Below are positions 1 through 7,633 of a stretch of DNA of 15,598 bases, piece after piece. A program made the translations under genes and the position numbers. Position 1 is the stretch's first letter. Each line of letters begins with the position of its first letter. Under the pieces are notes generated by a model that was not told the DNA's origin, did no database searches, and saw only the letters and a program-made list of their open reading frames with translations. Origin of the DNA: Candidatus Egerieousia excrementavium (lineage in GTDB: Bacteria > Bacteroidota > Bacteroidia > Bacteroidales > UBA932); the NCBI GenBank assembly GCA_017694275.1, contig JADINB010000015.1, positions 1 to 15,598 on the forward strand. Reading direction: 5' to 3'.

Positions 1-284
1 ATTCCCTTGAATGAGGAGTCCATGCCATTATTCATGAAAATCTCTCCATCACAGGTGAACGAATAGGTGTTGTCATTGTGCTGCAGTGTAATTCCGCTGT
101 TGAGGATGTTGCCTGCATGTTTAGGGTCGCACAGGTTGTTGCCGTCGCTGTCGGAAACAGAAATCTCTATGTATGTTGGAAACAGATTGTAAGTGGGCCG
201 GTCGTCATAGCCGTCCTTGTCGCTGCATGAGACAGTTCCCAATAACAATAGGGAAATAAAAATGATATGAAGGGCACGTTTCAT
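1..284 (-). CDS. Small surface-exposed lipoprotein (5' part, cut by window edge)
   Basis: Ninety-four codons are readable from ATG at 284 down to the window edge; the 3' end lies outside. The product starts with a lipoprotein signal peptide: MKR, a hydrophobic run (residues 4-16), then GTVSC, so the acylated cysteine would be Cys20. The residues after it are SDKDGYDD. An acidic stretch right after the lipid cysteine resembles the lipoprotein export signal that sends Bacteroidota lipoproteins to the cell surface. The rest (TYNLFPTYIEISV, then DSDGNNLCDP) looks like a short beta-rich domain of a kind I recall in uncharacterised Bacteroidales lipoproteins. The -3 residue of the lipobox is Thr instead of the usual Leu, a relaxation tolerated in this phylum. 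The gene follows rodA on the same strand after 71 bp but has a promoter of its own. Function unknown. Confidence 0.8.
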   Translation of the reverse strand, partial: MKRALHIIFISLLLLGTVSCSDKDGYDDRPTYNLFPTYIEISVSDSDGNNLCDPKHAGNILNSGITLQHNDNTYSFTCDGEIFMNNGMDSSFKG

Positions 285-324
285 GATGATATGATTTATT
301 TTGGTGATTAGAGTCAAGTGAGGG

Positions 325-355
325 CAATATAATAAATAATTTGCAAAATGTCAAA
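325..355 (-). promoter_or_regulatory. Predicted promoter of the lipoprotein gene
   Basis: On the minus strand TTGACA (354-349) is followed after exactly 17 bases by TATATT (331-326), five of six matches to TATAAT. This is a near-perfect E. coli sigma70-type promoter. The same bases can also be read in the Bacteroidota manner: TTTG (355-352), 19 bases, then TTATATTG (332-325), six of eight matches or allowed positions against TAnnTTTG. Transcription would start near 319, leaving a leader of about 35 nt before the ATG at 284. The -35 element begins right next to the rodA stop codon (358-356). Confidence 0.5.
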
Positions 356-1777
356 TTATTTCCACCGTTCCAAATCGAGCCTGATGAAGATGAAGAGCAT
401 GGCGGTGAAGCTCCAGAGGGAGGAGCCGCCGTAGCTGAGGAAGGGGAGCGGGATTCCTATGACAGGAACCAATCCTATTGTCATGCCTATGTTTATGAAA
501 AAGTGCATGAAGAAGCAGCACGCAACGCAGTAGCCGTATATGCGGACAAACGGGTTGCGTTGGCGCTCTGAAAGCAGTATGATTCTTACAATCATAAAGC
601 CATAGAGCAGAATTACCGCTACCGAACCTGCAAATCCGTGCTCTTCTCCAATGGTGCAGAAGATAAAGTCTGTACTCTGTTCAGGTACGAAGTCGAATTT
701 GGTCTGGGTGCCGTTCAGGAAACCTTTTCCCCAAAAGCCTCCGGAGCCTATTGCTATTTTAGACTGATGCACGTTGTAGCCTGCACCCATAAGGTCTTCC
801 TCTATTCCCAGCAGGTTCTCTATGCGGGCCCGCTGGTGCGGCTGCAGAATGTTGTCGAAGATGAAGTTTACAGAGAATATGAAGATTATGGCGCTTATGA
901 AGCAGAGCACAACGAATTTGGTGTGGCGGAAATGCTTTCTTACCCCGTAGACTGTTGCGGCGATTGTCACCGGAAGCAGAATTGCCACGGCAATGTATTC
1001 AGGTTCTGTTTTTTGGAGGAATCTGAACGGTTCGAGAAGCATAATCCTTGGCAAATATGCAAGCATGAGAGCAACAGCTGTGGCAACAAGCGTCTGCCTG
1101 ACTGTCTGATGGCTGAATAGACCGTTAAGGAAGGCGGCCGCCAAAAGCGATATGATTATCGATACCAGCGGAGAGAATGCCAGTGTGGTGATAAAGAGCA
1201 GAATGAACATTAACCCGAAAGCGAGCAGCCATCCGCTGAGCCCTTCACGATAGAACATGAAAATGAAACCGGCGTAAACCAATGCAGAGCCTGTCTCTTT
1301 TTCCATTATTATGAGCCCCATGGGTACAAGCAGGATTATGGCTGCGAGCAGGGCGTCGCGCATGTTGGAGAGCCTGAAGTTGTGCCGGCTCATTATATAT
1401 GCCAGAAGGAGCGAGGTGCTTATCTTTGATATTTCTGCAGGCTGGAAGCGTACGGGGCCGAGTACGAACCACGAGTTGGAACCGTTGACCTCTGTGCCGA
1501 GAAAGAGGACTGCCGCCAGCAGAAAAAGGACCGAGACGTATATCAGCGGTGAGAGAACGCTGTAGACTTTTGGCGAAATTGCAAAGAGGATTGCCGCTGC
1601 AATAGCAAATGATGAGAGTATCCAGATGAATTGCATTCCGTACCGCTGTGAAAAGTCCAGTATCGAGTTGTGTTCTTCTGAATAGATTGAAGAGTAGATG
1701 TTGAGCCAACCTATCGCAACCAGAAGCAGATAGCATATAATCAACGGCCAGTCGAGTTTTCTGTAGATGCTTTTCAT
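356..1777 (-). CDS. rodA: RodA, SEDS-family peptidoglycan glycosyltransferase
   Basis: Polytopic inner-membrane protein of 473 residues that polymerises lipid II into glycan strands during cell elongation, paired with PBP2. Family signatures are clear: NSWFVLGPVRFQPAEISK (101-118), ETGSALVY (161-168), IGSGGFWGKGFLNGTQ (343-358), the loop PEQSTDFIF holding the conserved Asp370 that aligns with the essential SEDS aspartate, and the C-terminal LPFLSYGGSS (444-453). It is about 100 residues longer than E. coli RodA. The extra length lies between roughly residues 180 and 310 and adds several hydrophobic segments. The ATG overlaps the stop of mrdA (ATGA), so translation is coupled to its partner transpeptidase. 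It is the last gene of the purH-mreBCD-mrdA-rodA run. FtsW is the alternative, but pairing with mreBCD and a PBP2 favours RodA. Confidence 0.96.
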   Translation of the reverse strand: MKSIYRKLDWPLIICYLLLVAIGWLNIYSSIYSEEHNSILDFSQRYGMQFIWILSSFAIAAAILFAISPKVYSVLSPLIYVSVLFLLAAVLFLGTEVNGSNSWFVLGPVRFQPAEISKISTSLLLAYIMSRHNFRLSNMRDALLAAIILLVPMGLIIMEKETGSALVYAGFIFMFYREGLSGWLLAFGLMFILLFITTLAFSPLVSIIISLLAAAFLNGLFSHQTVRQTLVATAVALMLAYLPRIMLLEPFRFLQKTEPEYIAVAILLPVTIAATVYGVRKHFRHTKFVVLCFISAIIFIFSVNFIFDNILQPHQRARIENLLGIEEDLMGAGYNVHQSKIAIGSGGFWGKGFLNGTQTKFDFVPEQSTDFIFCTIGEEHGFAGSVAVILLYGFMIVRIILLSERQRNPFVRIYGYCVACCFFMHFFINIGMTIGLVPVIGIPLPFLSYGGSSLWSFTAMLFIFIRLDLERWK

Positions 1778-3591
1778 GGAATGAGATTGGTTTCTGCCAT
1801 ATATTTTTCAAGTTCGGGACGGGTGATTGTTCCTGTCAGATATTTTTCCACTATCAGTGAGGCGACAGGTGCCGCCCAGGTGCCGCCGAAACCGGCGTTC
1901 TCTATATATACGGCTACGGCTATTTTCGGATTTTCCCTTGGTGCAAAACAGATGAATACTGCATTGTCTTTTCCGTGCGGGTTCTGGGCCGTGCCGGTCT
2001 TGCCGCAGATGTCGAGTCCCTCCACCTTTGCTCTTGTGGCTGTTCCACCTTCTCCCGGCCTGCTGTTTACAGCCATGTACATTCCTTCGACTACCGGGTC
2101 GAAATATTTGCTGTCGATGGCTGTATAGTTCCTTTTTGTATAGCGTTCGCAGATGGTGCTGTCAGGAATGGACTTTACAAGATGCGGCGTTATGTAGTAT
2201 CCCCTGTTTGCTATCGTTGCCGCAAGGTTTGCAAGGTGCAGCGGAGTTGTGCCGATCTCGCCCTGCCCGATTGAAAGCGAAATGACCGTTGAACTTTTCC
2301 AGCTGCCTCTGCCATATATTTTATTGTAGGTGTCTGCCGTAGGCAGAGTGCCGCCAAGTTCGGCCGGAAAATCGCTTCCCAGTTTTTTGCCGAATCCCAT
2401 GCTCTCCACATAGTCGCGCCATTTGGTGAAAGATTCATCCATGTTCCCGTATTCGGGATTCTCCAGAATTCCTTTAAGGACATAGCAGAAGTAGGCGTTG
2501 CAAGACATCATGATTGCATGGGAAAAGTCGAGCGGAGAGCGGTGTGCATGACACCGCAAGATGCGTGTGGGTGTGTAGTAGTATCCTCCCCTGCACGGGA
2601 ATCTGCTCTCTTCGGTTATGACGCCCTCCTGAAGCCCTATCAGCCCGTTCACGATTTTGAAGACCGACCCCGGCGGGTAAGCAGACATGACAGCTCTGTT
2701 GAACATCGGTTTGAGAGGGTCGTTTATTATCTGGTTGTAGTATTTGCTTATGTTGGCAATTTTTGAAATTTCTATTCCGGGGCTGGATATAAGCGAGAGT
2801 ATCTCCCCGCTGGATGGCTCTATGGCAACGACGCTGCCTATTTTGTTTTGCATCAGATACTCTCCATATTGTTGCAGCTCTCCGTCTATTGTAGTCACTA
2901 TATCCTTGCCAGGTACGGCATCCTTGTCGTATGCTCCTCCGGCCAGCGGCGAGAGAATCCTGTTGTGCACGTCCCGCTGCATTATGGTGTAGCCCTTTTC
3001 GCCTTTCAAGACAGATTCGTATGAGAGTTCAAGGCCGCTGGCTCCCACATAATCGCCCATCCTGTATGAGGGGTTCTTTTCCAGAAACTCCTCGCTCACC
3101 TCCGTGGTATAGCCGAAAAGGTTGGCTCCCGCGTTGTAGGGGTAGTCTCTCATGCTCTTGGAAACCCCGCTGAACCCCGGGAACTTGTAACTCTGCTCCA
3201 GAAACACCCCGTATTCGCGTTCAGATACCTGCTTGAGAAATACCACGCTCTGATAGCCTATCTTTCTTCTGTTCTTTTTGTATCCGGCTATTTTTTCCCT
3301 TACGAACTCTTTTTTTATGGAGAAAATCCTGCACAGGGCGGCAGTGTCGAACGGCTGCAGATCTACGGGAGTCACCATTATGTCGTAACTGTTTTTGTTG
3401 CTTACCAGAATATTTCCGTTGCGGTCCAGGATAAGCCCCCTTACTGGATAGATTGTAATGTATTTGTATGCGTTGTTTTCTGCCGAAATTTTATATTCTT
3501 CATCTACGATTTGCAGGAAAAACAGCCTTGTTACAAGCACAAGGCAGACAATGACAACCCCGATTATCAATATTTGGCTCTTGCCGTTCAT
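1774..3591 (-). CDS. mrdA: Penicillin-binding protein 2, elongation transpeptidase
   Basis: Class B penicillin-binding protein of 605 residues, the D,D-transpeptidase that crosslinks side-wall peptidoglycan made by RodA. A single N-terminal membrane anchor spans about residues 7-27. A pedestal domain follows, with the RGLILDRNGNILVSN motif (51-65). The C-terminal transpeptidase domain has all three catalytic motifs: SVFK (Ser309 nucleophile, Lys312), SCN (363-365) and KTG (531-533) in CGKTGTAQNPHGKDNAVF. Length is close to that of E. coli PBP2 (633). The ATG at 3591 directly abuts the TAG of mreD, and the stop overlaps the rodA start, giving a compact mreD-mrdA-rodA block. It should be a target of beta-lactams of the mecillinam type. 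FtsI is the alternative class B enzyme, but the mre/rodA context argues for PBP2. Confidence 0.95.
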   Translation of the reverse strand: MNGKSQILIIGVVIVCLVLVTRLFFLQIVDEEYKISAENNAYKYITIYPVRGLILDRNGNILVSNKNSYDIMVTPVDLQPFDTAALCRIFSIKKEFVREKIAGYKKNRRKIGYQSVVFLKQVSEREYGVFLEQSYKFPGFSGVSKSMRDYPYNAGANLFGYTTEVSEEFLEKNPSYRMGDYVGASGLELSYESVLKGEKGYTIMQRDVHNRILSPLAGGAYDKDAVPGKDIVTTIDGELQQYGEYLMQNKIGSVVAIEPSSGEILSLISSPGIEISKIANISKYYNQIINDPLKPMFNRAVMSAYPPGSVFKIVNGLIGLQEGVITEESRFPCRGGYYYTPTRILRCHAHRSPLDFSHAIMMSCNAYFCYVLKGILENPEYGNMDESFTKWRDYVESMGFGKKLGSDFPAELGGTLPTADTYNKIYGRGSWKSSTVISLSIGQGEIGTTPLHLANLAATIANRGYYITPHLVKSIPDSTICERYTKRNYTAIDSKYFDPVVEGMYMAVNSRPGEGGTATRAKVEGLDICGKTGTAQNPHGKDNAVFICFAPRENPKIAVAVYIENAGFGGTWAAPVASLIVEKYLTGTITRPELEKYMAETNLIP

Positions 3592-4110
3592 CTACCTTCC
3601 TCCGAAAGGCCCTCTCAAAAGGGTCGATTCCAAAATCATCATTACAGCGGTGTTTGCAAGCACATTCAGGATAAAACGCCCGAAAGTGTAGAAAAACGAG
3701 AAGTAAAGCACGTTGTCGAGTGCGATATAGAAGATGAAGAACAGCGAGTATAGCAGAAGTGTGAAGAGAGTGAACCTGCCTCTGCCCAGAGTATGCGGGC
3801 TTGGTACCGAAAGAGTCTCCCTTGCAGACTTGCTTACGGTAACATTCAGCAGCGGATCTCTGAAAAAGGCTGCGGCAACGAGTGCTGCGGCGTTCAGGCC
3901 CGGCACACCGTCGTAAGACAAATCTGTCAGAAGACCTATTGCCAGGGCTATGAGCATTGCAACGGATCTGTTGTATCTGTATGGCAGAATCATGACCGGC
4001 AGCAGGGTTACTGCAATGTAGAGCATGTGGTGTACGTTTATGAACTCTGCCACGAAAAGCTGGATGAGCAGTACGACAACAGTCAATAGCAGAAATCTCG
4101 TGCCGTTCAT
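3592..4110 (-). CDS. mreD: Rod shape-determining protein MreD
   Basis: Small integral membrane protein of 172 residues, part of the MreBCD scaffold that guides PBP2/RodA along the cell cylinder. The sequence is almost entirely hydrophobic helices: about 6-22, 29-44, 48-63, 72-86, a polar stretch (87-111) and then two or three more to residue 165. The pattern GLLTDLSYDGVPGLNAAALVAA (59-80) matches the conserved MreD core, which usually reads as a glycine-rich helix with an Asp. MreD is poorly conserved in sequence, so the call rests on size, topology, this motif and position between mreC and mrdA. Its ATG overlaps the mreC stop by four bases, and its TAG is followed at once by the mrdA ATG. 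Confidence 0.88.
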   Translation of the reverse strand: MNGTRFLLLTVVVLLIQLFVAEFINVHHMLYIAVTLLPVMILPYRYNRSVAMLIALAIGLLTDLSYDGVPGLNAAALVAAAFFRDPLLNVTVSKSARETLSVPSPHTLGRGRFTLFTLLLYSLFFIFYIALDNVLYFSFFYTFGRFILNVLANTAVMMILESTLLRGPFGGR

Positions 4111-4991
4111 CTTGAAGCCTCCTTTTTATAATCTGCAAAATTTGTCGCAGGCAAAAGCGAGAGTGAATCTATGACAGCCTTCTCTCTGTTCTTGACTATA
4201 TAAACATAATCGAGCAGCGTATAGTCCTGGAAAAGTTCAACTTTTGCAGACTTGTGCATTCCTCCGGAAAATCCGGTCTCCCTTATTACGCCAAGCGGAA
4301 TATCAGGAGGAAAAAGCGCTGAATGGCCTCCGGTGTATACCGTATCTCCGGCTTTTACCGGAATATGCTGCTGGATATCTGAAAGAGTTGCACTGTTGAG
4401 AGAGTGTCCGTCCCAGTTCAGAATACCGTATGCGTTGTCGTATCCGAGCTTGGCGCTTATGTTCTGTGTAGGGTTGAGGAACGAGAGAACTACCGAATAA
4501 TGTCTGCCTGCCGAACGGATTATTCCTACCACTCCGCAGGAAGTGACCACGCCCATGTCTTCGGTAATGCCGTCGTCTGTGCCTTTGTTTATGACAAGAT
4601 AGTTGTGCCCTCCGTTTAGCCTGTTCTTTACTACTTTTGCCCAGTCATATTCAAACATCAGGCCGGTAGAATCGTATCTGTTGCCGCATGTCAGCCTTTC
4701 AAGCAGGCTGTCGCCCTCGTATTGCTCTATTGTATTGCGGAGTCTGGCGTTTTCTGAAAGCAGCTGCGCGTTCTGTCTGGCCATGTCTGCATTGACAGAG
4801 GCCAGATTGAAGTAGTTCTTTATTCCTTCGCTCTTTTCGAGCAGGAAAGAACGGAGTTGCTCGGCTTTGGTATTGAGCAGAAACCTTTCTATGATACCGT
4901 TTTTTGCAACAAGGAAGAGACAGAACGCCTCAAGAAGGATAAAAAGGAGAATCCTCCCGGCAGCATTGTAGAATGAAGGAGGTATTCTCAT
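4107..4991 (-). CDS. mreC: Rod shape-determining protein MreC
   Basis: Periplasmic scaffold protein of 294 residues that links MreB to PBP2. It has a short cytoplasmic N-terminus, one membrane helix (about 11-30), a predicted coiled coil (about 60-95, rich in Asn, Gln, Glu and Leu), and the double beta-barrel MreC core (about 115-268). Recognisable core stretches are NYLVINKGTDDGITEDMGVV (130-149), GVVGIIRSAGRHYSVV (153-168) and GDTVYTGGHSALFPPDIPLG (215-234); this last block is the most conserved MreC signature. Length fits the family. The start is 6 bp after the mreB stop, and its TGA overlaps the mreD ATG. MreC oligomers activate PBP2 by binding its pedestal domain in species where this has been studied. 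Confidence 0.94.
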   Translation of the reverse strand: MRIPPSFYNAAGRILLFILLEAFCLFLVAKNGIIERFLLNTKAEQLRSFLLEKSEGIKNYFNLASVNADMARQNAQLLSENARLRNTIEQYEGDSLLERLTCGNRYDSTGLMFEYDWAKVVKNRLNGGHNYLVINKGTDDGITEDMGVVTSCGVVGIIRSAGRHYSVVLSFLNPTQNISAKLGYDNAYGILNWDGHSLNSATLSDIQQHIPVKAGDTVYTGGHSALFPPDIPLGVIRETGFSGGMHKSAKVELFQDYTLLDYVYIVKNREKAVIDSLSLLPATNFADYKKEASR

Positions 4992-4997
4992 TTTTCC

Positions 4998-6017
4998 TTA
5001 TCTCATCAAGAAGGGTAATTTTCCGATTTTCTTTATTGCAATGCTTGTACCTCTTGCCACGGCCTTAAGCGGGTCGTCGGCTACATTGAAAGGTATGTTT
5101 ATCTTGTCGTGAAGACGTATGTCCAATCCTCTGAGAAGCGCGCCGCCTCCGGTCAGGAAGATACCTTCCTGCACAATGTCTGAGTAGAGCTCAGGAGGAG
5201 TCTGCTCCAGTACCGTGAGGATTGCGTTTTCTATCTTTGCCAAAGACTTGTCGAGGCAGTGGGCGATTTCCTGGCTCGTTACAGCCACTTCTACCGGATG
5301 TGCAGTCATAAGGTTGGGGCCCCTTACGATATATGGCTCGGGTGCATTCTCCAGGTCTATCATGGCTGAACCCACGTTTATCTTTATCTGCTCTGCCATC
5401 ACCTCTCCAATCTTGATATTGTGCTGCTGGCGCATGTGTTGCTGAATGTCAGATGTAAAGACATCTCCAGCAACGCGGATACTCTCCTTGCAGACGATTC
5501 CACCCAGAGAGATTACCGCAATTTCGGTTGTTCCTCCGCCGATATCCACAACCATGTGGCCGCTCGGAGCAAGTACGTCCAGCCCTATTCCCAGTGCGGC
5601 AGCCATCGGTTCGTAAATTATATAGACATCCTTTCCGCCGGCGTGTTCCGACGAGTCTCTTACCGCCCTTATCTCCACTTCCGTACTTCCTGAAGGAATA
5701 CACACTACCATTTTGAGGTTTGGCTGGAACAGCGACTTTTTTTTGTTTATCATCTTTACAAAGCCACGTATCATCTGTTCGGCGGCGTTGAAGTCTGCAA
5801 TTACACCGTCTTTAAGCGGTCTGATGGTCTTTATGTTGTCGTGGGTCTTGCCCTGCATGAGCTTTGCGGCATGACCGTATGCTATGGGTTTGCCGCTTTT
5901 CTGGTCGATGGCTACAATGGAAGGCTCGTCCACCACTATTTTGTCTCCTACGAATATGACCGTATTGGCTGTTCCCAAATCTATTGCCAGCTCTTGTGTC
6001 AAAAATGAAAATGCCAT
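4998..6017 (-). CDS. mreB: Rod shape-determining protein MreB, bacterial actin
   Basis: Actin-family ATPase of 339 residues that forms membrane-bound antiparallel filaments and orients side-wall synthesis. Nucleotide-binding motifs are in the expected order: phosphate-1 AIDLGTANT (11-19), YEPMAAALGIGLDV (135-148) with the catalytic-type Glu136, phosphate-2 VDIGGGTTE (157-165) and the adenosine motif TGGGALLRG (289-297). The first residues, MAFSFLTQEL, form a hydrophobic/amphipathic N-terminus suited to membrane attachment. Length is typical for MreB (about 335-350). The presence of the full mreBCD-PBP2-RodA set implies a rod-shaped or elongating cell. It lies 10 bp after purH and 6 bp before mreC, so it is probably transcribed from the purH promoter; I see no room for a separate promoter except inside purH. 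Confidence 0.97.
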   Translation of the reverse strand: MAFSFLTQELAIDLGTANTVIFVGDKIVVDEPSIVAIDQKSGKPIAYGHAAKLMQGKTHDNIKTIRPLKDGVIADFNAAEQMIRGFVKMINKKKSLFQPNLKMVVCIPSGSTEVEIRAVRDSSEHAGGKDVYIIYEPMAAALGIGLDVLAPSGHMVVDIGGGTTEIAVISLGGIVCKESIRVAGDVFTSDIQQHMRQQHNIKIGEVMAEQIKINVGSAMIDLENAPEPYIVRGPNLMTAHPVEVAVTSQEIAHCLDKSLAKIENAILTVLEQTPPELYSDIVQEGIFLTGGGALLRGLDIRLHDKINIPFNVADDPLKAVARGTSIAIKKIGKLPFLMR

Positions 6018-6027
6018 GTCTGTGGTT

Positions 6028-7569
6028 TTAATGTTTGAAATGACGGATTCCTGTAAAGAACATTGCTATGCCGTGCCTGTCGCAGCTCTCTATGCTCTCC
6101 TTGTCTCTTATTGAGCCTCCAGGCTGGATGATGCTTCTGATGCCCTCCTCTGCAGCTATCTCCACGCAGTCTGAGAACGGGAAAAAGGCATCTGACGCCA
6201 TGACGGCATCCTTAAGCGAGAAACCGAAAGATTTTGCCTTCTGCACAGCCTGTTTCAGTGCATCTACGCGTGAGGTCTGTCCTACTCCGCTTGCCAGCAA
6301 CTGGCGGTTTTTTGCCAGAACTATTGCATTCGACTTTGAGTGCTTTACAAGTTTGTTGGCAAAAAGCAGGTCTTCTATATCCTCTTTTTCCGGTGCCTTT
6401 TTGGTTGCAACCGTAAATGAAGAGGCCTCTTCCTTGCAGTTGTCTCTCTGCTGCTCCAGTACTCCGCCCAAAAGTGAACGGAATTTGGTCTGTGACGGAA
6501 CGGTATTCCTGTTTACAAGTATGATTCTGTTCTTTTTGCTTTTGAGGATATCCAGAGCTTCCGGCTGGTATCCCGGAGCAATTACAACCTCGAAGAAGAT
6601 CTTGTTCATCTGTTCTGCGGTTGCAGTGTCTATTTCGCGGTTTGTAATCAGTATGCCGCCGAATGCGGAAACCGGATCTGCCGCAAGGGCTTTTTCCCAT
6701 GCTTCTGCAAGACTGTCGGCAGAGGCGCATCCACACGCGTTGTTGTGCTTGATTATTGCAACCGTTGTCTGGTCAAAGTCTGAAATCAGTTCAATGGCAG
6801 CCTCGATGTCGAGAAGATTGTTGTATGAAATTTCCTTGCCGTGCAGCTGCTCCGGAAGCGAATTCTCCTTGCCGTAATAGTAGCCGGACTGATGCGGGTT
6901 CTCGCCATATCTGAGCCCCCTTCCGCCGACAATGCTTTTGCTGAACGATTTTATGGGTTCCGGCAGATTGGAGTTGAAGTAGCCGAAAATGGCCGTATCA
7001 TAATGTGAACTTACCAGAAATGCCTGCGCTGCAAAATATTCGCGCTGCTCGAGGGTCGTCTTTGCTCCGGATTCCTTAAGTATTTTGAGCAATGGGGCGT
7101 ATGAGTTTTTCGAAGGGACGATTACCACATCGTTATAATTCTTTGCCGCAGCCCTGATGAGCGATATGCCGCCAATGTCTATCTTCTCGATTATCTCCTC
7201 TTTCGGAGCCTTTGCCTGTACATACTCCTCGAACGGGTACAAGTCTACAATGACCAGATCTATGGAGGGAATACCGTATTTTTCAATCTCCATGCGGTGC
7301 GTTTCGGCATCCCGTATGTTGAGTATGCCTCCGAATATCTTGGGATGAAGCGTCTTTACCCTGCCATCGAGGATAGAGGGGTAGCCTGTCACCGATTCTA
7401 CGGTGGAAACAGGAATGCCCAGTTTCTTTATAAAGTCGTATGTGCCGCCTGTGGAGAGGAGCGTTACATTGTTTTTGTGGAGTTCGCGGACAATTTCTTC
7501 AAGCCCGTCTTTGTAATATACCGAAATGAGAGCCCTTTTGATCTCTTTTGTATCTTTGGAAACTTGCAT
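6028..7569 (-). CDS. purH: Bifunctional AICAR transformylase/IMP cyclohydrolase PurH
   Basis: Cytoplasmic enzyme for the last two steps of de novo purine synthesis: AICAR is formylated with 10-formyl-THF, then FAICAR is cyclised to IMP. Residue numbers here are from ATG at 7569 (513 residues). The N-terminal cyclohydrolase domain (about 1-195) has LLSTGGTY (38-45), SILDGRVKTLHPKIFGGIL and IDLVIVDLYPFE. The transformylase domain has RYGENPHQ (220-227), KHNNACGCA with the conserved Lys274-His275 pair, DPVSAFGGI and IQPGGSIRD. Start choice: the frame stays open for nine codons to a TTG at 7596, but that TTG sits inside a TATTTTTG promoter element, so translation should begin at the ATG. First gene of the run leading to rodA; gap to mreB is 10 bp. 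Confidence 0.97.
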   Translation of the reverse strand: MQVSKDTKEIKRALISVYYKDGLEEIVRELHKNNVTLLSTGGTYDFIKKLGIPVSTVESVTGYPSILDGRVKTLHPKIFGGILNIRDAETHRMEIEKYGIPSIDLVIVDLYPFEEYVQAKAPKEEIIEKIDIGGISLIRAAAKNYNDVVIVPSKNSYAPLLKILKESGAKTTLEQREYFAAQAFLVSSHYDTAIFGYFNSNLPEPIKSFSKSIVGGRGLRYGENPHQSGYYYGKENSLPEQLHGKEISYNNLLDIEAAIELISDFDQTTVAIIKHNNACGCASADSLAEAWEKALAADPVSAFGGILITNREIDTATAEQMNKIFFEVVIAPGYQPEALDILKSKKNRIILVNRNTVPSQTKFRSLLGGVLEQQRDNCKEEASSFTVATKKAPEKEDIEDLLFANKLVKHSKSNAIVLAKNRQLLASGVGQTSRVDALKQAVQKAKSFGFSLKDAVMASDAFFPFSDCVEIAAEEGIRSIIQPGGSIRDKESIESCDRHGIAMFFTGIRHFKH

Positions 7570-7589
7570 TTTGCCGATTTTTACTATTT

Positions 7590-7623
7590 TTTGCAAAAAT
7601 ATGATTTTTTTATCTTATTTTTA
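7590..7623 (+). promoter_or_regulatory. Possible promoter of ispD (weak)
   Basis: TTTG (7590-7593) is followed after 22 bases by TATTTTTA (7616-7623), one mismatch from TAnnTTTG. Transcription would begin near 7629. That leaves only about 4 nt before the first ispD ATG (7634) but about 13 nt before the second (7643). The spacing is slightly long and the region is so A/T-rich that chance matches are likely. The element overlaps the opposing purH -7 site. Confidence 0.25.
7594..7601 (-). promoter_or_regulatory. Predicted -7 element for the purH-mreBCD-mrdA-rodA unit
   Basis: The minus strand reads TATTTTTG (7601-7594), an exact match to the Bacteroidota -7 consensus TAnnTTTG. Transcription would start near 7588, leaving a leader of about 18 nt before the purH ATG at 7569. 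I do not see a convincing TTTG -33 element about 20 bases upstream; that stretch is A/T-rich only. The site overlaps the alternative TTG codon and so settles the purH start. Confidence 0.45.
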
Positions 7624-7633
7624 ATAGTTTTTT

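Noticed and set aside
6068..6877. A 269-codon open frame antisense to purH
   Set aside because: The composition (Ser, Leu, Cys and Ala runs) is that of a reverse-complement shadow, and purH on the other strand is unambiguous.
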